Positions 35,819-47,156 of a stretch of 64,000 bases of DNA are shown here, in pieces. This stretch comes from Ramlibacter paludis (GTDB lineage: Bacteria > Pseudomonadota > Gammaproteobacteria > Burkholderiales > Burkholderiaceae_C). The stretch lies in contig NZ_JAKLTM010000002.1 of NCBI RefSeq assembly GCF_022012305.1, positions 1 to 64,000 of the forward strand. The letters run 5' to 3'. The notes below the pieces were generated by a model. That model was not told the DNA's origin. It saw only the letters and a list, made by a program, of their open reading frames with translations, and did not search any database. Within the stretch, counting starts at the first letter, position 1, and every line of letters begins with the position of its first letter. Both the position numbers and the translations under genes were made by a program.

Positions 35819-35895
35819 TGGTCGGCGTGGCGGGATTCGAACTCGCGACCCCTTGCACCCCATGCAAGTGCGCTACCAGGCTGCGCTACACGCCG
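35819..35895 (-). tRNA. tRNA-Pro (anticodon GGG)
   Basis: The 77-nt cloverleaf has acceptor arms CGGCGTG and CACGCCG, discriminator A and an encoded CCA. The D arm contains AGCGCAGCCTGGTAGCGC, the anticodon stem CTTGC/GCAAG encloses a 7-base loop ATGGGGT with anticodon GGG, and the T arm contains GGTTCGAATCC-type sequence (GAGTTCGAATCCC). It reads CCC and CCU. It lies just downstream of merR. Confidence 0.97.
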
Positions 35896-35916
35896 AAGCC
35901 CTCGATTATAACCGCC

Positions 35917-36378
35917 TTAATGCACGGTACTGAGCAGGTCGCGGATTTCGAACAGTTCGCGCTTCAACAGCTGCAGCTTCTGGGTCATCGCGTCGCGCTC
36001 GCTTTCCTCCAGCATCATCGAATCGCCGAAGGTGCTGTCCATCAAGGTGGAGTCCTCCACCTCGATCACGTCCACGCCATCGAGCATCACCTCGCCGGCG
36101 CGGCGCTTGTCGCGCTCCACCTGCACGATCTCCTGCAGCTTGTTGCGCGCGCCGCTGATCGTGAAGCCCTGGTCGTACAGCAGGTCCCGGATGCGCCGGA
36201 TCATCAGCACCTCGTGGTGCTGGTAATAGCGCCGGTTGCCGCGCCGCTTCATGGGCCGCAGCTGGGTGAACTCCTGCTCCCAATACCGTAGCACGTGGGG
36301 CTTGACGCCACACAGCTCGCTGACCTCACCGATGGTGAAGTAGCGCTTGGCGGGGATTGCCGGGAGGGCTTTCTCCAT
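35917..36378 (-). CDS. MerR-family transcriptional regulator
   Basis: This 153-residue protein carries an N-terminal MerR helix-turn-helix and wing: YFTIGEVSELCGVKPHVLRYWEQEFTQLRPMKRRGNRRYY (about 14-53), followed by a dimerisation helix and an acidic stretch. The gene is regularly found after ihfA in Betaproteobacteria and Gammaproteobacteria. The C-terminus lacks Cys or other metal ligands, so it is not a metal sensor; the effector is unknown. The ATG at 36378 gives the standard N-terminus; a TTG three codons upstream is less likely. The 132 nt to ihfA contain no evident terminator, so co-transcription is possible. Confidence 0.93.
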   Translation of the reverse strand: MEKALPAIPAKRYFTIGEVSELCGVKPHVLRYWEQEFTQLRPMKRRGNRRYYQHHEVLMIRRIRDLLYDQGFTISGARNKLQEIVQVERDKRRAGEVMLDGVDVIEVEDSTLMDSTFGDSMMLEESERDAMTQKLQLLKRELFEIRDLLSTVH

Positions 36379-36510
36379 TGAAATCAATCTACTAGGAGAG
36401 AAAGCTCGAAGGTTACTCTAACTGGCGGAAGCTGCAAAGCCGGGCAGTGGCCCGTCCCCGGGAGGCGTTGCTTTTTGTTGCGTCCGGCGATCAGCGGCCG
36501 GCCGCGGCCG

Positions 36511-36849
36511 TCAGGCGGCGTCGCCCGCGCCGCCGCCGTTGCCCTGGATCTGCTCCTTGAGCTTGTGGCTGGCGTGGAAGGTGACCACGCGCCGGGCATC
36601 GATCGGGATGGCTTCGCCGGTGCGAGGGTTGCGGCCCGGGCGCGGCGCCTTGGTGCGGATCTGGAAGTTGCCGAAGCCGGAGATCTTCACGTCCGCGCCG
36701 TCGACCAGGCTGCCGGCGATGAGGTCGAAGAAGGCGTCGATCATGTCCTTCGACTCGCGCTTGTTCAGCCCGATCTGCTCGAACAGCAGCTCCGCCAGCT
36801 GGGCCTTGGTCAACGCGGGCGTCTCCAGGCTCTCGACGGCAAACTCCAT
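36511..36849 (-). CDS. ihfA: Integration host factor alpha subunit
   Basis: This 112-residue DNA-bending protein forms a heterodimer with IhfB. It has [33 protein letters not shown], the beta-arm segment [34 protein letters not shown] (with the intercalating Pro in GRNPRTGE), and [11 protein letters not shown]. The C-terminal Gly/Ala tail is an addition. The ATG at 36849 follows AGAGGA and is preferred to a GTG 15 codons upstream. Position directly after pheT is the classic arrangement, linking it to the translation operon. Confidence 0.97.
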   Translation of the reverse strand: MEFAVESLETPALTKAQLAELLFEQIGLNKRESKDMIDAFFDLIAGSLVDGADVKISGFGNFQIRTKAPRPGRNPRTGEAIPIDARRVVTFHASHKLKEQIQGNGGGAGDAA

Positions 36850-36898
36850 GGTGTCCTCTTCCTTCGGCAATCTTGTTGTTGTCAGGTCCGCCACAGGC

Positions 36899-39316
36899 TC
36901 ATCCCCTCAGGCGCCCACCGAGCCGGGAAGCGATGCGCTCCACCACCGCCCGCACGGCGGCCTCGATCTGGTCGTCGGTCAGTGTGGCGTCGGCGCTGGC
37001 GAGCGTCAAGCGCACGGCCAGGCTTTTCTCGCCCGCGGCCATGCCGGCCGTGGCTTGCTGCGGCTTGTAGACGTCGAACAGCAACGCATCGCGCAGCAGG
37101 CCGCCGGTGTCGGCACTGCGGATGGCCTCCATCAGCGCGCCGTGCGTCACCTGGTCGCCGACGATGATCGCCAGGTCGCGCTCGGCCGGCTGGAACTTGG
37201 GCACCGGTTCGAATTCGGGCACCCGGCGCGCGGCGACCGCGTCCAGGTCGATCTCGAACAGCAGCGGCGTGTGCGGCAGCTCCCACTGCTGGCGCCAGCG
37301 CGGGTGCAGTTCACCCAGCACGCCGACCTGCCGGCCGCCGACTCGGATGGCGGCGCAGCGGCCGGGGTGCAGCGCCGGATGTTCCGCCGCCACGAACTCT
37401 GCCTGCAAGGGCGCCAGCAGCGCCTCGACGTCGCCCTTGAGATCGTAGAAATCGACCTGCCGGCCCTTGTGGCCCCACTGCAGGCCATCGGGGTCGCCAT
37501 AGGCCAGGCCGGCGACCTTCATCGGCTGGCGCACGCCGCGCACCGTGGTGTCGGTGGTCTGCACCGAGGCATCGCGCGCGAACACGCGGCCGACCTCGAA
37601 CACGCGCACCCGTTCGGCCTTGCGGTCGACGTTGTGCTTCAGCACCTGCAGCAGCGAGCCGAACAGCGAGGAGCGCATCACGCTCATCTGGCTGGCCATC
37701 GGGTTCAGCAGCGCAATCGGGTCGGCGTTGCCGGCCAGTTCCTGCTCCCAGCGCTTGTCGACGAAGCTGAAGTTGATGGTTTCCTGGTAGCCCAGGCCGG
37801 CCAGCAGGCGGCGCACCGCGAAGCGGCTGCGGCGGTTCTCCGGCGGCAGCTTGGCCGTGATGGGCGCCCGCGGCGGCGTGGTCGGCAGCTTTTGGTAGCC
37901 GACGACGCGCACCACTTCCTCGATCAGGTCTTCCTCGATCGCGATGTCGAAGCGGTACAGCGGCGGCGCGACCGTGATCACGCCGTTCTTGCCCGCGGCG
38001 GGCAGGCCCAGCCGCTGGAAGGCATCCAGGCACTGCGCTTCGGTGATGGGCATGCCGATCACCTTGGCGGCGCGCGCCACCCGCAACTGCACCGGCTCGC
38101 GCTGCGGCAGCTGCGCGACCTGGTCGTCCATCGGGCCGGCCTCGCCGCCGCAGATGTCGAGGACCAGGCGCGTGATGTGCTCGATGTGGTCGACGGTCTG
38201 GCTCGGGTCGACGCCGCGCTCGAAGCGGTGGCCGGCGTCGGTGGAGAAGTTGAAGCGGCGCGAACGGCCCTGCACGGCCTCGGGCCACCAGAACGCGGCC
38301 TCGACGTAGACGTTCTTCGTGGCGTCGCTCACGGCCGTGGCGTCGCCGCCCATGATGCCGGCCAGCGACTCGACTTCGCGGTCGTCGGCAATCACGCCGA
38401 CCTTCTCGTCGACGCTGATGGTGGTGCCGTTCAGCAGCTTCAGCTGCTCGCCGGGGCGGCCCCAGCGCACGTCCAGGCCGCCGTGGATCTTGTCGTAGTC
38501 GAAGATGTGCGAGGGCCGGCCGAACTCGAACATCACGTAGTTGGAGATGTCGACCAGCGCGGTCACGCTGCGCTGGCCGCAGCCGGCCAGGCGCTCGACC
38601 ATCCACTGCGGCGTCTTCGCCTGGGTGTTCACGTTGCGGATCACCCGGCCCGAGAAACGGCCGCAGAGGTCGGGCGCGCTCACCTTGACCTTCAACTTGC
38701 CGTCGTGCGTGGGCTGCACCGGCGGGAAGCTCGGCTCCTGCAGCGGCGCGCCGGTCAGCGCCGACAGCTCGCGCGCCACGCCGTACACCGACAGCGCATG
38801 CGCCAGGTTGGGCGTGAGCTTGAGCGTGAAGACGTGGTCGTCGAGGTTCAGCACCTGGCGCACGTCCTGGCCGAGGGGCGCATCGGCTGCCAGTTCCAGC
38901 AGGCCGCCGTGGTCCTCACTCAGCTTCAGCTCGCGCGCCGAGCACAGCATGCCCTGGCTCTCGACGCCGCGCAGCTTGCCCAGCTTGATCGCGAAAGGCT
39001 TGCCGTCTTCGCCCGGCGGCAGCTCGGCGCCGACCAGCGCGGTCGGCACGCGGATGCCGACGCGGGCGTTCGGCGCGCCGCAGACGATATTGAGCAACGC
39101 GCCCTGCCCCACGTCCACCTGGCACACGCGCAGGCGGTCGGCATTCGGGTGCTGCACGGCTTCCTTGATCTCGCCCACCACCACCTTGCTGAAGGGCGGC
39201 GCGAGCGGCCGCAGCTCTTCGACCTCCAGCCCGCCCATGGTCAGGGTGTCGGCGATTTCTTGGGTGGACAGCGGCGGGTTGCAGAACGCGCGCAGCCAGG
39301 ACTCGGGGAATTGCAT
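36899..39316 (-). CDS. pheT: Phenylalanine-tRNA ligase beta subunit
   Basis: The 805 residues give the expected full length. Domains in order: N-terminal part, EMAP/OB tRNA-binding domain (about 40-150, with [27 protein letters not shown]), B3/B4 editing domain (about 200-370), B5 domain (about 400-470), the catalytic-like core, and a C-terminal ferredoxin-fold anticodon-binding domain beginning at [21 protein letters not shown]. It forms the alpha2-beta2 synthetase with PheS. It starts 3 nt after the pheS stop. Confidence 0.98.
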   Translation of the reverse strand: MQFPESWLRAFCNPPLSTQEIADTLTMGGLEVEELRPLAPPFSKVVVGEIKEAVQHPNADRLRVCQVDVGQGALLNIVCGAPNARVGIRVPTALVGAELPPGEDGKPFAIKLGKLRGVESQGMLCSARELKLSEDHGGLLELAADAPLGQDVRQVLNLDDHVFTLKLTPNLAHALSVYGVARELSALTGAPLQEPSFPPVQPTHDGKLKVKVSAPDLCGRFSGRVIRNVNTQAKTPQWMVERLAGCGQRSVTALVDISNYVMFEFGRPSHIFDYDKIHGGLDVRWGRPGEQLKLLNGTTISVDEKVGVIADDREVESLAGIMGGDATAVSDATKNVYVEAAFWWPEAVQGRSRRFNFSTDAGHRFERGVDPSQTVDHIEHITRLVLDICGGEAGPMDDQVAQLPQREPVQLRVARAAKVIGMPITEAQCLDAFQRLGLPAAGKNGVITVAPPLYRFDIAIEEDLIEEVVRVVGYQKLPTTPPRAPITAKLPPENRRSRFAVRRLLAGLGYQETINFSFVDKRWEQELAGNADPIALLNPMASQMSVMRSSLFGSLLQVLKHNVDRKAERVRVFEVGRVFARDASVQTTDTTVRGVRQPMKVAGLAYGDPDGLQWGHKGRQVDFYDLKGDVEALLAPLQAEFVAAEHPALHPGRCAAIRVGGRQVGVLGELHPRWRQQWELPHTPLLFEIDLDAVAARRVPEFEPVPKFQPAERDLAIIVGDQVTHGALMEAIRSADTGGLLRDALLFDVYKPQQATAGMAAGEKSLAVRLTLASADATLTDDQIEAAVRAVVERIASRLGGRLRG

Positions 39317-39319
39317 GTC

Positions 39320-40378
39320 TTAACGGAATTGCTTCAGGAAACGGATGTCGCCTTCGAAGAACAGGCGCAGGTCGTTGACGCCGTAGCGCAGCATGGTCAG
39401 CCGGTCCGGGCCCATGCCGAACGCGAAGCCGATGTGCTTCTCCGGGTCCAGCCCCATGTTGCGCACCACGTTCGGGTGCACCTGGCCGGAGCCGGCCACC
39501 TCCAGCCACTTGCCGGCCAGCGGCCCGCTCTGGAACTGGATGTCGATCTCGGCGCTCGGCTCCGTGAAGGGGAAGAAGCTCGGACGGAAGCGCAGCGCGA
39601 GGTCGTCGCTTTCGAAGAAGGTGCGGCAGAAGTCGGTGAAGACGACCTTCAGGTCCTTGAAGCTCACGTTCTCGCCCAGCCACAGGCCTTCGCACTGGTG
39701 GAACATGGGCGAATGGGTGGCGTCGCTGTCGACGCGGTAGGTGCGGCCCGGGGCGATCACGCGGATCTCGGGCATCGGCTCGCCGCGCTGCACGGCTTCC
39801 GCGTACTTCTTGATGTGCTGGTGGGCAAAGCGCACCTGCATCGGGCTGGTGTGCGGCCGCAGGTTGTAGGGAATGCCGTCGTCGCCGTCGATGTCGACGT
39901 AGAAGGTGTCCTGCATCGACCGCGCCGGATGGTTCGGCGGGTTGTTGAGCGACGTGAAGCTGTGCCAGTCGCTCTCGACCTCGGGACCGTCGGCCACGTC
40001 GAAGCCCATGCTGGCGAAGATCTGCTCGATGCGCTCCAGCGTCAGCGACACCGGGTGCAGGCCGCCCGGCTCGCGCACGCGGCCCGGCAGCGAGACGTCC
40101 AGCGCCTCGGCCTTCAGCTGCGTTTGCAGTTCCGCGTCGGCCAGCGCCTGGCGCCGCTCGTTCAGCGCGGCCTCGATCGCCTGCTTGGCGACGTTGATGG
40201 CGGCACCGCGCGACTTCTTCTCGTCCACGGGCAGCGCGGCCAGGCCCTTCATCAGCTCGGTGATGCGGCCGGACTTGCCGACGTACTGCGCCTTGGCGTT
40301 TTCCAGGTCGGCCGGCGTCCGGGCCTCCGTGAAGGCGGCCTGGGCGGAGGCGACGATGGCGTCGAATTCTTGGGTCAT
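39320..40378 (-). CDS. pheS: Phenylalanine-tRNA ligase alpha subunit
   Basis: This 352-residue catalytic subunit has the N-terminal coiled-coil ([17 protein letters not shown]) and class II motifs: motif 1 region [21 protein letters not shown], motif 2 in [35 protein letters not shown], and motif 3 in [35 protein letters not shown]. The ATG at 40378 is the only sensible start. A strong terminator-like hairpin with five T residues lies 10-43 nt upstream, so expression from the ribosomal protein genes must read through it or begin at a local promoter. Confidence 0.98.
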   Translation of the reverse strand: MTQEFDAIVASAQAAFTEARTPADLENAKAQYVGKSGRITELMKGLAALPVDEKKSRGAAINVAKQAIEAALNERRQALADAELQTQLKAEALDVSLPGRVREPGGLHPVSLTLERIEQIFASMGFDVADGPEVESDWHSFTSLNNPPNHPARSMQDTFYVDIDGDDGIPYNLRPHTSPMQVRFAHQHIKKYAEAVQRGEPMPEIRVIAPGRTYRVDSDATHSPMFHQCEGLWLGENVSFKDLKVVFTDFCRTFFESDDLALRFRPSFFPFTEPSAEIDIQFQSGPLAGKWLEVAGSGQVHPNVVRNMGLDPEKHIGFAFGMGPDRLTMLRYGVNDLRLFFEGDIRFLKQFR

Positions 40379-40387
40379 GGGAAAACG

Positions 40388-40421
40388 AAAAAGGGACCAG
40401 TGCTTGCAAGCCCTGGCCCCT
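40388..40421 (-). terminator. Terminator-like hairpin before pheS
   Basis: On the minus strand AGGGGCCAG pairs with CTGGTCCCT (nine pairs including one G-U) around a palindromic loop GCTTGCAAGC, and TTTTT follows. It lies only 9 nt before the pheS ATG. It should attenuate transcription from rplT into pheST. I looked for a Phe-rich leader ORF as in the enteric pheM system and did not find one. Confidence 0.75.
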
Positions 40422-40444
40422 GAAGATTGCCTTGTTGGTCGGCC

Positions 40445-40464
40445 GGGCGGCGCGAACGCCGCCC
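40445..40464 (-). other. GC-rich hairpin directly after rplT
   Basis: GGGCGGCG and CGCCGCCC are perfect arms around a 4-base loop, 9 nt past the rplT stop. No T-run follows, so it is probably an mRNA-stabilising or pausing hairpin and not a terminator by itself. It sits in series with the terminator-like hairpin before pheS. Confidence 0.6.
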
Positions 40465-40473
40465 GTCGTGAAC

Positions 40474-40833
40474 TCAAGCAGCCAGCTTGGCCTTGACTTG
40501 CTCCACGATGCCGGCAAACGCCGCGGGGTCGTGATAGGCGATATCGGCCAGGACCTTGCGATCGATGTCGATGCCGGCCTTGCGGATCCCGTTGGCGAAC
40601 TGGCTGTAGGTCAGGCCGTTCGAACGCGCGGCGGCGTTGATACGGGCGATCCACAGCTGGCGGAAGACGCGCTTCTTGGCGCGGCGGTCGCGGTAGGCGT
40701 ACTGGCCCGCCTTCATCACCGCTTCTTTGGCGATGCGATAGACGTTGCCGCGGCGGCCGCGGAAGCCCTTGGCGAGGGCGAGGACCTTCTTGTGACGGGC
40801 GCGTGCCGTTACACCACGTTTGACGCGAGGCAT
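40474..40833 (-). CDS. rplT: 50S ribosomal protein L20
   Basis: The 119 residues begin [68 protein letters not shown], the canonical basic L20 sequence. It binds 23S rRNA early in assembly and in other bacteria represses its own operon by binding mRNA. It lies 24 nt after rpmI. Confidence 0.98.
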   Translation of the reverse strand: MPRVKRGVTARARHKKVLALAKGFRGRRGNVYRIAKEAVMKAGQYAYRDRRAKKRVFRQLWIARINAAARSNGLTYSQFANGIRKAGIDIDRKVLADIAYHDPAAFAGIVEQVKAKLAA

Positions 40834-40857
40834 GTGTGTTCTCCTAGTCTTGGTGGT

Positions 40858-41061
40858 TTACAGGCCCGCGAACGGCAGCATCTGCGCCATGTGACCCATG
40901 TTGGTCTCATGCACAGCGACTGCACCCCGCAGGTGGCGCTTGTTCTTGGTGGTCTTCTTGGTCAGGATGTGACGCTTGAAGGCTTGGCCGCGCTTGACCG
41001 TCCCGCCGGGACGAACGCGGAAGCGCTTCTTGGCGCCGCTCTTGGTCTTCATCTTGGGCAT
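40858..41061 (-). CDS. rpmI: 50S ribosomal protein L35
   Basis: The 67 residues [46 protein letters not shown] are the standard L35 N-terminus. The start is preceded by AGAAGGAG at ideal spacing. It lies between infC and rplT as in most bacteria. Confidence 0.98.
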   Translation of the reverse strand: MPKMKTKSGAKKRFRVRPGGTVKRGQAFKRHILTKKTTKNKRHLRGAVAVHETNMGHMAQMLPFAGL

Positions 41062-41220
41062 GTGAATGCTCCTTCTACTTTTGTGCTCGTGAGGCGTCGC
41101 GGGATGAATCCCGCTCCTTGATGGCCCCGAGCCACTTGTGAAACCCTAAGGTTTCGCGGAAAGCCCAAAGGCTCTCCCATCACCGCCACCGCGGCGACCA
41201 ACCGTGATGGCTTTGAATTC
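41062..41220 (-). promoter_or_regulatory. infC-rpmI intergenic leader with hairpins
   Basis: The 159-nt gap has a clean hairpin with GCGGGAT and ATCCCGC arms at 41099-41114, and further short inverted elements (AAACC/GGTTT) nearer infC. Operons of this type are autoregulated by L20 through structures in this position, so a regulatory leader is plausible. I could not identify an L20-binding mimic from sequence alone. Confidence 0.35.
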
Positions 41221-41832
41221 CTACTGCGCCGTCGTCGCGCCGGCGGGGGCCGGTGCGGCTTCGGTCGCCGGCTTGGCAGGCGCCGGCTTCTTCTTGCCCG
41301 GCGCGATCATCATGATCATCTGCCGGCCTTCCAGCTTGGGGAACTGCTCCACCAGGATGGTGTCCCCGAGGTCGTCGCGCAGGCGGTTCAACAGCGCCAT
41401 GCCGATTTCCTGGTGCGTGATCTCGCGGCCGCGGAAGCGCAGCGTGATCTTGCACTTGTCGCCTTCCGCCAGGAAACGCCGGATATTGCGCAACTTGATG
41501 TTGTAGTCGCCGTCATCCGTTCCGGGGCGGAACTTGATTTCCTTGATTTCGATGACCGTCTGCTTGGCTTTCGCTTCGGCCGCCTTCTTCTGTTCCTGGT
41601 ACTTGAACTTGCCGTAGTCCATCAGCCGGCACACGGGCGGGCTGGCGGTCGCGGCGATTTCGACCAGGTCCACATCGAGCTCACCGGCCATGCGCAGGGC
41701 TTCCGCCAGGCTGACGATTCCCAGGGGCTCGTTGTTCGGTCCGCTCAGGCGGACTTCCGGGGCCATGATTTCCCGGTTCAGGCGGTGCTTGCGTTCCTCG
41801 CGTTGGCGGCGGTCACGAAATTCAGTAGCGAT
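41221..41832 (-). CDS. infC: Translation initiation factor IF-3, ATC start
   Basis: Translation from an ATC codon at 41832 gives 203 residues beginning (I)[28 protein letters not shown]. The segment before the first ATG (41766) is in frame, conserved in kind (basic, with RLN.EI leading into the IF-3 N-domain), and follows AGGAT. Use of a rare start codon is the well-known autoregulatory device of infC. Other marks: [29 protein letters not shown] and a C-domain with [27 protein letters not shown]. An Ala/Pro/Lys tail follows. It starts 37 nt after thrS. Confidence 0.93.
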   Translation of the reverse strand: MATEFRDRRQREERKHRLNREIMAPEVRLSGPNNEPLGIVSLAEALRMAGELDVDLVEIAATASPPVCRLMDYGKFKYQEQKKAAEAKAKQTVIEIKEIKFRPGTDDGDYNIKLRNIRRFLAEGDKCKITLRFRGREITHQEIGMALLNRLRDDLGDTILVEQFPKLEGRQMIMMIAPGKKKPAPAKPATEAAPAPAGATTAQ

Positions 41833-41869
41833 GGTCTTCTATCCTGTTCAAAAATGAAGCAACCCGTCG

Positions 41870-43777
<1,908 letters not shown>

Positions 43778-43801
43778 GGTGGAAAGCGAAGAACGGACAA
43801 C

Positions 43802-43829
43802 AAAAAAGCGCGGGGGCAGCCGCGCTTTT
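43802..43829 (-). terminator. Intrinsic terminator in the thrS leader
   Basis: AAAAGCGCGG (43829-43820), loop CTGCCC and CCGCGCTTTT (43813-43804) followed by TT form a textbook terminator 24 nt before the thrS ATG. It does not sit after a neighbouring gene of normal length, and its 5' arm is also able to pair with an upstream segment, as expected for an attenuator. Confidence 0.85.
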
Positions 43830-43871
43830 CGTTGGGTTGGAGCAACTCAGTGCACGCGACTACGCGGCCGC
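43816..43871 (-). promoter_or_regulatory. Candidate antiterminator helix in the thrS leader
   Basis: Bases 43871-43862 (GCGGCCGCGT on the minus strand) can pair with 43825-43816 (GCGCGGCTGC) in a 10-bp helix with two G-U pairs. The second segment is the 5' arm and loop of the terminator, so the two structures exclude each other. The first segment begins at the last base of the leader-peptide stop codon. A ribosome at that stop would cover it and let the terminator form; a ribosome stalled at Thr codons would leave it free. Confidence 0.65.
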
Positions 43872-43912
43872 TAGCGGGCCGTGGACCTTTCGAAAGTAGT
43901 TCGCGGTGTCAT
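43871..43912 (-). CDS. Candidate thrS leader peptide MTPRTTFERSTAR
   Basis: The ORF has 14 codons including the TAG stop. Four of 13 residues are Thr (ACA, ACT, ACT, ACG). An AAAGG lies about 10 nt before the ATG. It is followed by the antiterminator segment and the terminator before thrS. This is the arrangement of a ribosome-mediated attenuator that senses charged tRNA-Thr. No other evidence of translation is available; its reality rests on the coding bias for Thr and the RNA structure. An unrelated longer frame overlapping it on the same strand continues from the zinc-ribbon gene region and looks like a shadow. Confidence 0.6.
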   Translation of the reverse strand: MTPRTTFERSTAR

Positions 43913-43960
43913 AACCGGGTTGCCTTTCTCGCTCTTGTTGCTCAGGAGATACGTTCCATT

Positions 43961-44158
43961 CTAACTCGCCTTGACGTATCCCGTGCCGCCGCAGCGAGGG
44001 CACTCGGTGATGACGGTCTGCTTTTCCACCTCGAAGTTCTCGTTGATGTTCTCGCTGTCGAAGTGCAGCTGGCCGCTGCCGCCGCAGTCGGGACAGCGGT
44101 TCTGCTGCAGCGCGCTGGCGTCGAAGGCGCCCGTCGTTTCTTCCGTCGAATCGCTCAT
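43961..44158 (-). CDS. Small zinc-ribbon protein, 65 aa
   Basis: The ATG follows GAGGGAG at good spacing. Two CxxCGGxG motifs, CPDCGGSGQ (about residue 22) and CPRCGGTGY (about 53), resemble half of the DnaJ Cys-rich zinc domain and would bind one zinc. The start is acidic and unstructured (MSDSTEETTGAFDAS). It is separated from thrS by the leader region, so it is likely a monocistronic gene, or the thrS transcript could begin upstream of it. The function is unknown; related short proteins are annotated only as zinc-finger hypothetical proteins. Confidence 0.8.
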   Translation of the reverse strand: MSDSTEETTGAFDASALQQNRCPDCGGSGQLHFDSENINENFEVEKQTVITECPRCGGTGYVKAS

Positions 44159-44218
44159 GCTGGACTCCCTCCATGGCAGTTAGCCCAACTGTACGGAGGG
44201 CGGCGGAAAAGGCAAGGC

Positions 44219-44246
44219 GAAAAAAAGCCCCGCAAGCGGGGCTTTT
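44219..44246 (-). terminator. Intrinsic terminator of aceA
   Basis: On the minus strand AAAAGCCCCGC and GCGGGGCTTTT surround a TT loop and are followed by a run of T. It begins 16 nt after the isocitrate lyase stop. Confidence 0.92.
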
Positions 44247-44261
44247 CCGGAAAACGGCCGA

Positions 44262-45590
<1,329 letters not shown>

Positions 45591-45642
45591 TGCTCTTCTC
45601 CAGGGTTGATGTCGAATCGTTTGGCCTGGAGTGAATTCTGCA

Positions 45643-45687
45643 GTCTTGTAGAAGACTTTTGCAGCTCTTATGTCTTATACAAGACAT
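45643..45687. promoter_or_regulatory. Two operator-like palindromes upstream of aceA
   Basis: GTCTTGTAGAAGAC (45643-45656) and ATGTCTTATACAAGACAT (45670-45687) share the half-site GTCTT/AAGAC, with centres 29 bp apart. The region is markedly AT-richer than its surroundings. The arrangement suggests cooperative binding by a dimeric regulator that controls isocitrate lyase. I cannot name the regulator. Confidence 0.65.
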
Positions 45688-45810
45688 ATTTTTATTTCAT
45701 TTGAAATCAACGGCTTACGATCTTCTTTCCGCAATGCGGAAACCTGTTTCTTGTATCGAGAAAAAATGCGGCGGCGCACCATCAAGGAATCTCACGATGC
45801 GAAACGCTGG

Positions 45811-46212
45811 TCACATCCGGTGAAACAGGATCCAGTCGCCGTGCCCGATTGGCGTGCGGCCCATGACGCGCTTCGCATTGATCTCGTACAGCAGGCAGCT
45901 GCGCGTGCCGCCCTCCACCAGCACGTCGACCTCGCGCTTGAAGTACTCGCTGTCGTTGCCCGGCACGATCTGCTCGATGCGATCGAGCACGGCCTCGAGC
46001 TCCGGCGTGATGCGGTAGACCTCGCCGACCACGGTCACCGCTTCTTCGCCGCCCAAGGTGAGGCCCGGGTACCAGTCGAAGTGGTAGAGCCGGCCGCGCA
46101 CCTCGCCCATGCCGACGTAGCCGGGCGCCGGCTGCAGGCGGTTGATGTCGTTGCGCCCGCCGCGGCGCAGGGTGCCGTAGACGAAGACGAGGCGCTCGGG
46201 GGCTTCAGGCAT
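45811..46212 (-). CDS. Gamma-glutamylcyclotransferase-like (AIG2/GGCT) protein
   Basis: This 133-residue protein starts MPEAPERLVFVYGTLRRGGRND; the VYGTLRRG motif is the ligand loop of the AIG2/GGCT fold. A Glu candidate for catalysis lies in ALDRIEQIVPGNDSEYFKREV. Relatives release 5-oxoproline from gamma-glutamyl amino acids or amines, though many are uncharacterised. It is divergent from the EamA gene at 46247. A gamma-glutamyl ligase is encoded 22 kb away; a link would be speculative. Confidence 0.85.
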   Translation of the reverse strand: MPEAPERLVFVYGTLRRGGRNDINRLQPAPGYVGMGEVRGRLYHFDWYPGLTLGGEEAVTVVGEVYRITPELEAVLDRIEQIVPGNDSEYFKREVDVLVEGGTRSCLLYEINAKRVMGRTPIGHGDWILFHRM

Positions 46213-46246
46213 GATGCGGCGGACTTTTCTGCTGGCGCCATTGTCG

Positions 46247-47152
46247 ATGAGCCTCGTTCCCAGCCGCCCCGCGGCCTATGCCTGCCTCGCGCTCAGCATG
46301 GCGCTGGTGGGCAGCTACGTGGCGCTGTCCAAGCCGCTGGTGGCAGCCATCCCCGTGTTCCTGCTGGCGTGGCTGCGCTTCGGCATCGGCGCGCTGGCGA
46401 TGCTGCCCTGGTTGCGCAAGCCGGCGAACGAGCCGCCGCTGACGCCGCGCACGCGCGGCCTGCTGTTCCTCGAATCCTTCCTCGGCAACTTCCTGTTCTC
46501 CATCTGCATGCTGTTCGGCGTGAGCATGACCAGCGCGGTGTCGGCCGGCGTGATCATGGCGGCGATCCCGGCCGTCGTCGCGCTCCTCAGCTGGGCTTTC
46601 CTGCGCGAGCCGATTTCGGGCCGCATCTGGACGGCGATCGCCTGCGCCGCCGCCGGCATCGGCCTGCTGGCCGTCGCCAGTCCGCACGCGGCGGGCTCTG
46701 CCCGGGAAGTGCAGCTGGCCTGGCTGGGCAACCTGCTGGTGTTCGCGGCGGTGGTGTGCGAGGCCTCGTATGCCGTGATCGGCAAGGCGCTGACCGGCGC
46801 GCTCGGGCCCAAGCGCATCACCTCGCTGATCAACCTGTGGGGCCTGGCGCTGGTGACGCCGATGGGGCTGTGGGGCGCCCTGCACTTCGATTTCGGCGCG
46901 GTCGCGCCGGGCACCTGGCTGCTGCTGCTGTTCTACGGCCTGGCGGCCAGCGTGTGGACCGTGTGGCTGTGGATGACCGGCCTGAAGGTCGTGCCGGCCG
47001 CGCAGGCCGGCGTGTTCACGGTGATGCTGCCGGTGAGCGCGGCGGTGGTGGGGGTGGTGTTCCTGGGTGAAAAGCTGGGCGGCTTGCAGCTGGTGGCTTT
47101 CCTGGCGGCGCTGGCGGGGGTGCTCCTGGCGACCGCGCCGGTGCGGCGCTAG
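46247..47152 (+). CDS. EamA/DMT-family transporter (10 TM)
   Basis: Two EamA repeats of five helices each are visible in 301 residues, beginning YACLALSMALVGSYVALSKPLVAAIPVFLLAWLRFG, with the usual GVSMTSAVSAGVIMAAIPAVVALLSWAFLRE in repeat one and AAQAGVFTVMLPVSAAVVGVVFLGEKL in repeat two. Such proteins export amino acids or metabolites. An ATG at 46211 is in frame but overlaps the start of the divergent gene; 46247 places the first helix normally. The convergent Lrp gene ends 4 nt after its stop. Confidence 0.9.
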   Translation: MSLVPSRPAAYACLALSMALVGSYVALSKPLVAAIPVFLLAWLRFGIGALAMLPWLRKPANEPPLTPRTRGLLFLESFLGNFLFSICMLFGVSMTSAVSAGVIMAAIPAVVALLSWAFLREPISGRIWTAIACAAAGIGLLAVASPHAAGSAREVQLAWLGNLLVFAAVVCEASYAVIGKALTGALGPKRITSLINLWGLALVTPMGLWGALHFDFGAVAPGTWLLLLFYGLAASVWTVWLWMTGLKVVPAAQAGVFTVMLPVSAAVVGVVFLGEKLGGLQLVAFLAALAGVLLATAPVRR

Positions 47153-47156
47153 CGCC

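Noticed and set aside
35600-35867. N-terminal extension of the cyclase gene
   Set aside because: It runs through the tRNA-Pro terminator and tRNA sequence and lacks domain character; the ATG at 35693 starts directly at the cyclase motif.
36539-40423. 1294-codon plus-strand frame across ihfA, pheT and pheS
   Set aside because: It is exactly antisense to three universally recognised genes and has shadow composition.
40379-40473. pheM-like Phe-rich leader peptide before pheS
   Set aside because: Phe codons in one frame come only from the T-run of the terminator and from pheS itself; there is no start codon with several Phe codons ahead of the hairpin.
43860-44174. 104-codon minus-strand frame around the zinc-ribbon gene and thrS leader
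   Set aside because: It overlaps the zinc-ribbon gene, which has two CxxCGGxG motifs and a good ribosome-binding site, in another phase. Its tail covers the Thr leader region but has no nearby start codon of its own.
45670-47070. 466-codon plus-strand frame across the aceA promoter, GGCT-like and EamA genes
   Set aside because: It crosses two recognised genes in the wrong phase or strand and includes the operator palindromes; composition becomes shadow-like after the first 50 codons.
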